NCBI GenBank assembly: GCA_907163375.1
Contig: CAJQUW010013641.1
Coordinates: 1-64,000 of the forward strand
Origin: Prostheceraeus crozeri
Taxonomy: Eukaryota; Platyhelminthes; Polycladida; Euryleptidae
Reading direction: 5' to 3'
Length of the DNA: 64,000 nt
The notes under the pieces were generated by a model that was given only the letters and a program-made list of their open reading frames with translations, was not told the DNA's origin and ran no database searches. Shown in pieces: positions 47,631 to 60,570 of this stretch. Every line of letters begins with the position of its first letter. The first letter of the stretch is position 1. Position numbers and translations under genes: made by a program.

Positions 47631-48349
47631 CAGACTTCAAATGGCGGGAGGATCTAGGCGCCCGGTGGCAATCAAAAATGCATTATATTCATGGATTATT
47701 GTGTTAATAATTTCTTTTCTAAATTTATGAGATATTCAGTTGAGCTTCAGATTATCGACACAGGCCTACTACTCATTGGCAGCATCAATTATTAAGAAAA
47801 ATTAATGGTAAAACCTTATTGACATGTTGAATGAAGAAAGAATTAATTATAATGCCAATCCCATGGTAATTCCTTTGACGTATGTACTCAAATACTGCCA
47901 CCAAATTCGAAGAGTAGGCTATAGCATCGAATTAGCTTTAATTAGAGTCTACCGCCAAATTACCCGAGTCATCTACCATTTTCTGATTGATTTTCTTCTG
48001 TACGTAAATGAAACAATGGTGTGTTGGTGGTTCCCTGAACTACACTGAGGAGTAAATATCGCTCGATCGAATGACGTATACCTGTTTATTTCGTTTTATT
48101 TTTTTGAAAAAAATTGAAGGAGACTTGATTTCCAGAATCATCAACGAAATAAGTTGTTTTGATACATACAATGAATAAATGCATGAAGCATACAGCTATT
48201 AATACAGAAATTCAGGTGATTCTCAGAAAAAGATGGGCACGAATTTCATGAGGTCCAACTTTCGTGCCCAAACTCATTTTTCGTGTATTCGTGCCCACTT
48301 TCGACAAATTCGTGCCCGGGCACGAATTCGTGCCCAAATCCGACCACTG

Positions 48350-49947
48350 CATGTACATCTCCTCTTTTCTTCTTTGCAAAGAAAATCATTGTTTGTTCAT
48401 CTTTCTCCTCCAGTAGATCAGTTAATAAAGCTCTTTTCGCCATTTCCATAACAAATATGATGAAATAATAACAATGAACGATTGATAAATATGGTGGAGT
48501 GATTTCATTATTTATTAATTAATACCGGTAATAAAAATAGGAGTGAGGAACTGGTCTTCTGACAACCGAAAAAACTAAAGAAGATGAATCAATAACTAGA
48601 TAATGAAATTGTATCGAAATGAAAGCGGCTGCAGTCATTCGAAATCGATGACGCGACTGCAACCGCACGAGTCGCGCGGCTACAGTTGCGTCATTCGAAT
48701 TCTACCTTTAGCAGGCAGTTCAACGCATTGGTTGTCTATCGTGCTAGGGGCAATGCGTATCCAAACCTATGATCTTCTCCAGAAGCACACGCAGAGCTAA
48801 TACACTCACCTGCTATCATGTGAGCTTAGAACGCGCATGTACTGAGTCGACCGATAAGCTATTTTGCTCGCTCTGCACAGCTTCGGAATCAGCTTCCCCT
48901 GAGCAATACAATCTCAATACTTTCAAGAGGAGTGCTGATGGGGAGGATTTCTGATGGGGAAAACATAATCAGATTAGATGCTATTTAATCATATAATTTC
49001 ATTATATTTATTATATAAAATGATGCAATTTATTACTTTTTTTCATTGAGTAACCCATAACTCCGTCCATGGCTAGTACCTCTGCTAAGGATGAAATTTT
49101 GAAAAAACAACAAGTTTCTACAGGGAACGAATTGGACTTTCGGAGAATGCAGCACGTCATTTCATGGCGCTACGAATCTGCACGCCTGCCTAGTTCTACC
49201 CAGTTCCTCTTCTTGTCAGACAGGATAAAAAAGCACACGTAAATTCAAATGGCCAGGGATTGATTTTCTTGAAAATCCATCCACTGTGACCGATGTCTGA
49301 CTAAAATACCTATTTCTATTTTAATATAGCATGGATTGCAGCTTTATCAAAATGACTGGAAATTATGAAATCGATGATCGCTCATCTACATTCAATCGTT
49401 CGACTTAACTCGCAAAAGTTAATAGCATAAACAGTCGATGAATACAAAATGGTCAACCTCGATTTTCACTCAAACTAAGCCTCCAGTTCTTCTTATTGCA
49501 AATCCTTGCTTAACGAGTTCACTGTCACTGCTGCAATCATGTTTTTCCTTGATTTCTTCACTATCGTATTCTACTTCATCAATGCCATAGTCTGCTTTAT
49601 CAGAAAATAAATCGCGACAGTTCACAAAATCACAAAATCGAAAATTTATTGATGCGACCGGTCAAGGGGAGCTCGCACTTTGATTGCGAAAAACAACTCA
49701 CGTGTTGTATTTGAGAACGCGCGGTTATTGTGAAAATTTCATGTGACAAAATAGGAATAAATCGATGATAAATACATTAATGTTCATAATATTATTACCT
49801 GTATAACTACAAAGTGTTATTGAAGACTTTGGGAAGCTAATAGATGAAGATTGAATAGGCATATTTATCACCGGTACGAATGAAAGCACCCTTTTATCGG
49901 GCAACTGATGGAGTGAGGGCAATGACGCCAACTTTAACACACACATC
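48350..49947. other. AMPK large intron, no gene seen
   Basis: No coding frame. A CpG-rich patch at 48615-48705 contains paired words such as cattcgaa and cgcgactgcaaccgca. The rest is AT-rich without repeat structure that I can see. Confidence 0.4.
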
Positions 49948-50316
49948 CAGGGCTGCGGTGTAGGTGTCGGTGTCGTGAAAATAAGAACGACACCGACACC
50001 GACCTGAAGGAACATACCATGTCACGTATATTGACAAGCTTCTGTCTTTTTTCATGCTTTGATAATCCACTGTGAATAACAGCATTTACGTATTACTATT
50101 TACTAATTTAAGAAGCATTTTCATTGGCTGATATTTTTGGATCTTACACATCATTTTATCTCAGGATTCTTATTTTCGTTATCTCATCGTCTCATCGTTT
50201 GCAACGCGCAGAAATCGTCACGGTGAAAACGAAAATGCCACCCAAACCCAAAGGTACGTTTAATCATTATTTCTACTTAATTCATTATGTTAAGTATAGT
50301 CATGAACTCATGATAA

Positions 50317-50894
50317 TTCTATCGTCCCCCACATTTGTCGACATCCATGAGCATTGCATCGCAAACGATTCCATCTAGCTTTCAAATGTGGTTTCATCTC
50401 ATGAACACTGTCTAAATCATTGAGAATACAAACTTCCTCTATTTTGCATTAAGTTAATGGCTTTGTCGTTCACTGTAGACAGGAATCCCACTAGTTCATG
50501 ATGACAACCATAAATGGAAGTTGTGCTTGTACGTATCACATATTCCAACTACGTATTATTTCTATGGGACCAATCCTTCATGCCAGGGTTCAAGTAAGAC
50601 TTCATCGTCGTGTTGTACTTTATCTCTCATAGACTTATAGAGTGGAAGTACAACACGACGATGAAGTCTTACTTGAACCCTGGCATGAAGGATTGGTCCC
50701 ATAGAAATAATACGTAGTTGGAATATGTGATACGTACAAACACAACTTCCATTTATGGTTGTCATCATGAACTAGTGGGATCTATCCTAAAATCCTAAAG
50801 ATCAACAAATCTATCCTAAAACAAATGTGGATAGGTTTGACGAAATCTTAAGATTTCGGAGAGCTTAGATTTGTTGGGGTGGGGGACGATAGAA
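50317..50894. mobile_element. Fold-back element C, 135-bp near-perfect arms
   Basis: Arms at 50486-50620 and 50646-50780 (135 bp each) are inverted copies with one mismatch, separated by a 25-bp loop. A second, outer inverted pair, ttctatcgtcccccac at 50317-50332 and its inverse at 50879-50894, brackets it. Lies within intron 1 of the hAT transposase gene. No coding capacity. The low divergence between arms implies either recent origin or ongoing arm-to-arm conversion. Confidence 0.9.
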
Positions 50895-52267
50895 GCATCG
50901 AAGTCGTTTAAAATGAAAACTCTTACCATCTACATATACATGTATATTGCACTGCAAGTCTTTTAATCAAATATATTTCATTTCCTACTTCATACAATGA
51001 AGGCCTACATGTGGTACAGGTGCAGGTGCATACTGCTTAATTTATGGATATTTGACCACTAATTGTGTAATTTGTCTGCCATTACATGTACATGTAGTTA
51101 GAGACTTAAGAGTACATACCGTGCCTATCATGTGTAATTACCAGCGGCGATTATTCTCTCATTCCCAAGTGAACACCTAAACCTATTAAACTTAGAATCA
51201 ATAGGCGAACGGCAGGTCCAACTATTGTGTAATTGTTCGCCTTTTATCCTATCGTTTTAAAATGCATACGAATATGTACCGCATCCGTACACTTGTACAG
51301 CACTGTCTGACCAACAAACTCATCGGTTTTAAGCAAAACTTGCAACTCAGCACGAAATTTGTTTGTCAAAACATGCATCTTATCTTTATCAATAGTACAA
51401 AACGGATCATTAGGAGATAAGACAAATATAGCATTCCCGCAACACTGGGCAATGCTTGAGAGGAATCTTTACCCTGATGTCTGACAACTCGAGATGTCAA
51501 CATTGATGACGTTTATCAACAAACGATGTTTCCATGCCAATACATAATCACATCATATGTGTGTTTATCTTCTTAATATTAAATCTTCTTTCACTATGTA
51601 GATTTCGCCACTTTGTGATGTGTTATCAATAGGCTTAAAATACAGTAGTACAAATATTAATAATTACCTATACTAAGAATTAAATTTCTAAAATTTACTT
51701 TTAGGACGAATTGCTCTATCATTATAAATATGAAACGGTAAAGGTTGGTTTAACATGATAATTTGACAATAAACATTGTCTACCTTAATTAACCTGAGAA
51801 ATCGACACTGGTTATTACCGGTAACTAAAAATGCCATGCAATGAATTTCTAGCTGCTTCGTATTTTGCTATACATATTCAAAATCTAATTATTTTCATGG
51901 CACCAATATTTTCTCTTTTAGCATTGTAGTAAGAAGATTAAGTGCCTATTAGCTATAAGTAGCTATCATTTTAGTAGCAGATATGAAAAATGCTCAAAAA
52001 CAATACGCTTAGATTTTCGTGCGTTTCAAAAAATTCACACTAATTTAAGAAATATGAACGAGTAGATTATCTTAATTGCATACATGTTAACACTATTTTT
52101 CGAAATTTACATTTCTCGTAGAAATATACCACTCTACTTGTATTCAGAAGTAACTTTTGTCTTATTTTCACAGATACGGTTCACATATTGTCTTAATTAT
52201 CAATTATGATTACGAATATATTAATATACAACAAAGCATTTCTAGTAGCATAAATTCATTTTTATGA

Positions 52268-52468
52268 ATTAAAACTGACTTCTCCTAAACCCTCTCCTTG
52301 ACAAATTATTTTTAGAGACAGCAGTCTTATAAAATTTGGGGTTGCCGAAATTGAAATTGATTTTCAGAAGCCTAAACTGACTTCCCTGTAACCTCTCCAG
52401 CCAGACTCTAGTCTGATGAAATTCGGAGGTGCCGAAGAGGGAAATAGGTTTCAGAAACCGCTTACGTT
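52268..52468. repeat. Two diverged tandem copies of ~100 bp
   Basis: The stretch from aaactgacttctcctaa (52268) recurs from aaactgacttccctgtaac (52374). Shared landmarks are ccctctcc/cctctcc, agtctta/agtctga, ttggggttgccgaa / ttcggaggtgccgaa and ttcagaa. Considerably diverged. In the hAT intron. Confidence 0.6.
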
Positions 52469-55400
52469 AAGTCCAAGATCGCAACAATCAACTTTATCAT
52501 TTTTTGCATTGATTATTTGTTAGTGATGCGGATTTTCATTTGCAGGGGACTAGCAATATGTAAACAATACAACTTAATTACCTTGATAAGGAATATTAAT
52601 CTATCACGGTTCTGGCGTTATCAATAGCCTATTCTTCAAAACATTCCATCTATCTTAACCAATCGGGATTTTTAAACCATTAACGTCTTTATTGGCAATA
52701 TTGTAGAATAATTTGAAGATAAAAAGTGAAAAAGGCATGTTTGAATACATAATTGTTCTATGAATATTTGTCACACATTACCTCGCATGAATTATATACA
52801 ACCTTATTTCTATTTTTCTGCAATTTTTATAGTGTGCTGCGCTGCTTTACTAAACATTTTTTTCTTCCTTTCCAGATAAGTCGAAGATCGCTAGATATGA
52901 GTACCTTGCTTTGAATGATGACCACACCAAGTACAAATGCATCGCATCTGTCGAAACGAAGGGGAAAGAGGAATCTTGTCGCACCCTAGTAAGTGCATGG
53001 ACAGGAGAGGGGCCTCAGGCGCCATCTCGCGGTGCTTCTTTGATGAGACATCTTCAACGATGCCATCTGAAGACAGCAACAAAGGTAGTCATGCAGGAAA
53101 GAGGAGCAAGAACAGCCAGTTAACAAGAAGATGAAAACAACCCAACAGTCCATCATATTCTTTTTCACCCCAACCGTGAAGACAATAACCGTCAAGATGA
53201 CAAAAAAAGAGTTCGAGGAAGGTATTGTTGACATGGCAGCTCGTGGTGGTGCATCATTATCTTTTCTTCTTGTCTCCTGGATATCGGAAAACCAGCGGTC
53301 AACTTGTAGCAGCACTAAATGTTTCTCTGCATCGACAATCGGTATACGTGAAGCAACCGCACGAAAAAAAACTCAAACAAGTTATGCAAGGCAGGTGCGA
53401 GTTCTTGAAGACTGACGCATGCACAAGACAACGGAAGAATGATCTTGGAGTGAACGTCCAGTTTTGCAAGAACAGACCGGTGTGGATTAGCCATGACCCT
53501 GATAATCAATCATAGGCCTACTTATTATAATGACACAATACAGGCCGCTTATAGTATAGTGACATTCAAGCGACTATATGCACTTGTAGATAAACTGTAG
53601 TTGTACGTGACATCGGAAATAAGAAGAAACTGTCACACGTTCGTGTCGTTGTAAGCAATCTCTATTACTGTATCCTTTAAGAATTATGCAATAGACTTAA
53701 CCTTTAATTTATTTTGTCTATCTGCAGCAACATACATAATAAGATATTATTAACTTTTCCCTGATATTTTACACATCTGTGTCTGCTTCCCTTTAGGCCG
53801 TACTGAAGACGATTGGAGTTCGGGACACCAATCATAGACATGACTCTGAAGCTATCACTGCAATCCTTACGGAATTTCTCGCCGAATTCAACATCGACAA
53901 GGAAAACGTTCTCTGCTGCGTTGTAGACAATGACTCCAATATGATGAAGACAGTACAACAGCTCAATGAAGACCAAGAAGAAGTAGATTTTGAAGGAAAT
54001 ATCGGGAAGAATTACACAAGAAATTTTCGTTAATAGAAAATTAATATTTTTACAGCTGCAAGTGGAGATCTGCCAATATTGCTTATGAATTGCAATCCAT
54101 TGATTCCTATCAAAATTCAGATATTCATGTGGCTCATCCAACTTTTTTTAAAGTTGGCCCTAATTTACTCTAAATGTTATTGTAGGCTACATCACAACCT
54201 TGCATAATGATTACAACCAATTTCATGTGTATGAAGGGGAGGTCAGGTGTATCAAAGGATGGTCATGAATGATAAATTGTAAAAGTCACTATCATCGATT
54301 TGCGACTACTATTGATTCCTCAGAACTCCTTAGTTTTTCTTATTTCTTCGAATTCTTAATCACCTCAATTTACATGAAGTAGGCTACTTAGCTAAAATGT
54401 TGTCCATGACTCCTGGCTCAATCAATACCCATGCAGGATTGATAGCAGGTTCTCCCTTCAAAATTCGAATTTTATCTCCAGTGCAATCAGACTATGATCG
54501 AAGGCCGCAATGAGATGTAACTGTGCCGTCTGTATTACCCCTCGCTATTGGAGTGTATATGTGTGCGCACCCATGTGTGTGACTATGATAGAAACCAGCG
54601 GGCTCTGAACTCGAGGTGATCTGCAGTTTACCTTGAACATTGAATATGGAATATGAATTTTTATTGAACTGAATTAAAGTCGTGATGAAGGTTTGATTAA
54701 TCATGACCTATTTTCATAGTACATGTACTAAAATATTTACTTGATTGTATATTTCTTTATCTATTCCTTAGAAATTATCATTTCATCACTGAAGGGTCAG
54801 TGCGCTAGTCGATTCATCGCGAATCCTCGACCAGACCACTCGCTGGGGAAGCCCTTGCCTTATGTTACTACGTCTGACCGAATTGAAGACCGTTATTCGG
54901 AATCTTGGCGCGTAGGCAGTTTATCTCACGGAGGCCCAATGGGAAGATACCGAACGTCTAGTCAAACTCCTTGCAGAACCCTATCATGTGACGCTGCGAC
55001 TTCAATCTGCGTCACTCAGTCAGGCGCGTCCTTCAAAGAATGGAAAGGTCTCATTTGCAGTCTTGAACGCCAAGGAGGCATGATCGCAGAAGAAATTGTG
55101 GCCTCCATGAAGCGCTGTGAGGAAGCGCTTTTTAATAAAGACATCTTGGCCGTCGTCTTCGTGGATGCCAAATACCGGCTCCTTCTCATGGAGAAGCAAT
55201 CGGAGAGGGGCCACGAGGGACTTCGACAGGTCCACGAGCGAATGAAGTTCGCAAGATCTACGGCGTCTCCCGTAGACAGGTCTGCTGCACAAGCATCATC
55301 TGACGCTACTTCGATGGATATGGGGTCAAATTCAGATGAGAGCGAAAATGACTTTTTCGCAAGGGAGCTGGATAGATTGGAAAGGGCAAAGGGATCAAAG

Positions 55401-55798
55401 AAAAGAATTATCAGTCTGATTGAAGAATTGATCAAGGAAATGGAGGCGATGGGGCGGCTTAAAGCCAAGGATGTTTGGGGGTTGATCGCCATGCACCCAT
55501 TGGACATTCGAGAGGTATCTCAAGTTGTGTCTTGTCTCCCTCCTACACAGGTGTCTGTTGAGCGCCTCTTCTCGTCACTGCATTATCTGGTATCCGATCG
55601 ATGGCGCTGCATGGCAGAGGATTTAGTAAATGCGTCACTATCACTGCGTGCTAATTGGGAGTGAAACTTTGAAAGTAACATCATCTTGAGTTAATTGTTG
55701 CAAATTGCTTATCATCTTGACCATCTTTATTATCTTATCATGCTCATTGTTTATTGAAAATGTCATCATCTTGTAGTTGACGATGCGGGAGATCATTG

Positions 55799-56063
55799 CA
55801 GAATCAATAAGTTGAAAGTAAAACTCAAGTTACTCGTCGAAAATTCATGAAAGTTAAAGAAAAATCCCGGAAGTACCTCGGCGTGCCGCACCTTCAATGG
55901 TCGATGGTACAACTGAGATGCACCATCACGAGTACAACTCAGTTGTACCATCGACAATTGAAGGCGCGGGACACCGAAGTACTGTCAGTGATTTTTCTTT
56001 AACATTCAAAAATTTTCCGACGAGGAACTTGTGGGAATTTCACTTTCAACTTAATTGATTCTG
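55799..56063. mobile_element. Fold-back element B
   Basis: Inverted arms begin cagaatcaataagttgaaag at 55799 and end with the inverse, ending attgattctg at 56063. Inner pair ccttcaatggtcgatggtac at 55891 and its inverse ending at 55964. Arms are more diverged than in fold-back A, but the core gcaccttcaatggtcgatg matches fold-back A (8839 on) with one change. Located 100 bp inside the right end of the hAT element. Confidence 0.75.
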
Positions 56064-56159
56064 TTGTCATCTTGAGCTATATTTAATTGTCACAACTCAT
56101 TCTAAATTTTTACAAATACAAAAAAATACAAATGCTTTTGATAATTTGCTGCAGCCCTG

Positions 56160-58870
<2,711 letters not shown>

Positions 58871-59875
58871 AATTTCAAGCATAGCCATAGCGACCAAGAT
58901 ATTCACTCAATTAACGCAAACAACACCACAAATTAATGTTGATGATCCCAAAGGATGCGCAATTCAGTCCCCATCCTTCTCCGTGACCCGCAACGGACAC
59001 AACAGTCTCTCAAAGTTGACCTAATTTCACGGATTTCACGAAATTTCACCATCTCCTTTACTAATTTCAAGCATAGCCATAGCGACCAAGATATTCACTC
59101 AATTAACGCAAACAACACCACAAATTAATGTTGATGATCCCAAAGGATGCGCAATTCAGTCCCCATCCTCCTCCGTGACCCGCAACGGACACAACAGGCT
59201 CTCAAAGTTAACCTAATTTCACGGATTTCACGAAATTTCACCATCTCATTTACTAATTTGAAGCATAGCCATAGCGCCCAAGATATTCACTCAATTAACG
59301 CAAACAACACCACAAATTAATGTTGATGATCCCAAAGGATGCGCAATTCAGTCCCCATCCTTCTCCGTGACCCGCAACGGACACAACAGGCTCTCAAAGT
59401 TGACCTAATTTCACGGATTTCACGAAATTTCACCATCTCCTTTACTAATTTCAAGCATGGCCATAGCGACCAATATGTCCACTCAATTAACGCAAACAAT
59501 ACCACAAATTAATGTTGATGATCTCAAAGGATGCGCAATTCAGTCCCCATCCTTCTCCGTGACCCGCAACGGACACAACAGGCTCTCAAAGTTGACCTAA
59601 TTTCACGGATTTCACGAAATTTCACCATCTCCTTTACTAATTTCAAGCATGGCCATAGCGACCAATATGTCCACTCCATTAACGCAAACAATACCACAAA
59701 TTAATGTTGATGATCTCAAAGGATGCGCAATTCAGTCCCCATCCTCCTCCGTGACCTGCAACGGACACAACAGGCTCTCAAAGTTGACCTAATTTCACGG
59801 ATTCTACGAAATTTTACCATCTCCTTTGCCAATTTCAAGCATAGCCATAGCGACCAAGATATTCACTCAATTGTG
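58871..59875. repeat. 192-bp satellite, five copies plus a partial
   Basis: Units begin with aatttcaagcatagccatag at 58871, 59063, 59255, 59447, 59639 and 59831, an exact 192-bp period with a few substitutions per copy; the sixth breaks off after about 45 bp. Small open frames inside are by-products. Could be part of the non-coding end of the LTR element to the right or an independent minisatellite. Confidence 0.97.
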
Positions 59876-60164
59876 GCAAAAACTCTGTGAAAACCAATGT
59901 AAAATTTTATTGAGGCTCCAGTTACAACCTTCTCTTCACGCTCACAGTAATGGTTTGAAAAATCCTAGTCCTAGCATATTCGGAATTCGACTTAAAAATT
60001 TAAAGTTGCTAGCGCAACTCAATCATATTTACTTTCAAACCTCAACAAAATATCACATACAATATTGGACAGTACCCGGTACATGAATATAAAAATGCAT
60101 GATATCCCATCAAGTGCGCAAGTACTTAGAACTACAAATAATAATTACATAAAACTATGCCATC

Positions 60165-60365
60165 AATGCTATTTACAATATGTCGCACATTTCTATAACA
60201 CCTAAATTTCTGTGCATACGTCACACTTATATCTATTTACAATCTATCGCACATTTCTATAACACCTAAATTTCTGTGCATACGTCACACTTATATCTAT
60301 TTACAATCTATCGCACATTTCTATAACACCTAAATTTCTGTGCATACGTCACATTTATATCTCTG
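60165..60365. repeat. 64-bp tandem repeat, about three copies
   Basis: Unit starts tcgcacatttctataacacc at 60183, 60247 and 60311, nearly identical between copies. Lies in what may be the terminal repeat of the LTR element. Confidence 0.93.
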
Positions 60366-60535
60366 TGCACTCTAAAGAATACACATAGCAATCACTTATA
60401 AAAAAATCTCGCATATCTCTAACACTGAAATATGTGCAGTAATTTTCAATCTGATTGAAATATTAAAAAAGTTCATCATATTAAATCAGCGTATAAAAAC
60501 ATTTTACTTGATATTCACTAGTTGAGAGTCAATAA

Positions 60536-60556
60536 TGATATTGGCACACCCCCTCA
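60536..60556 (-). other. Polypurine tract and likely LTR start
   Basis: On the minus strand, gagggggtg is followed by tgccaatatc, a plausible polypurine tract and TG start of the downstream terminal repeat of the LTR element. The far end of that repeat was not defined, and the partner repeat would lie outside the window. Confidence 0.4.
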
Positions 60557-60570
60557 TGAGCTTAAGTTCA

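Larger units (their letters stand above)
44870..48349. mobile_element. Composite element with CAGTGGTCGGATT ends
   Basis: Left end cagtggtcggatt at 44870 and right end aatccgaccactg at 48349 form 13-bp perfect inverted repeats; both are flanked by catgta (44864-44869 and 48350-48355), a 6-bp target duplication. The right 120 bp holds five copies of ttcgtgccca or its inverse, and one ttttcgtgcccatgc copy is near the left end. Inside are a small ORF (45166-45408), a pogo-like remnant (46006-46370) and a mariner-like insertion (46435-47630). The element's own transposase is not recognised. Confidence 0.75.
50235..55664 (+). pseudogene. hAT transposase gene (BED finger), decayed exons
   Basis: Exon 1 is 50235-50253 (MPPKPK plus one base), followed by donor gtacgt. 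Exon 2 starts at 52876 after ttccag and gives DKSKIARYEYLAL and a BED-type zinc finger (YKCIA...SLMRHLQRCH), then in shifted frames QQSI--FF, LSPGYRKTSGQL and FLKTDACTRQRKNDLGVNVQ (to 53513). An exon begins at 53797 after ccctttag: AVLKTIGVRDTNHRHDSEAI and CCVVDNDSNMMKTVQQLNED, which holds a catalytic Asp region. The last exon (54780-55664) ends in the hAT dimerisation motif PPTQVSVERLFSSLHYLVSD with LVNASLSLRANW. At least two frame changes in exon 2 make it non-functional. Confidence 0.8.
49948..56159 (+). mobile_element. 6.2-kb hAT transposon with spliced transposase
   Basis: Ends cagggctgcggtg (49948) and gctgcagccctg (to 56159) are short hAT-like inverted repeats; flanks cacacatc and catgcatc match at six of eight positions, a decayed 8-bp target duplication. 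Near the left end a hairpin is formed by ggtgtcggtgtcgt and acgacaccgacacc (49966-50003). Inside are exons of a BED-finger hAT transposase and two fold-back structures (50486-50780 and 55799-56063). Confidence 0.7.

Noticed and set aside
54741-55507. Minus-strand frames of 90-163 aa opposite the hAT C-terminal exon
   Set aside because: Shadows of the plus-strand exon, which has the conserved hAT dimerisation motif.
58871-59875. CRISPR-like array
   Set aside because: Units are 192 bp, directly adjacent and nearly identical along their full length, with no unique spacers; the sequence is eukaryotic.
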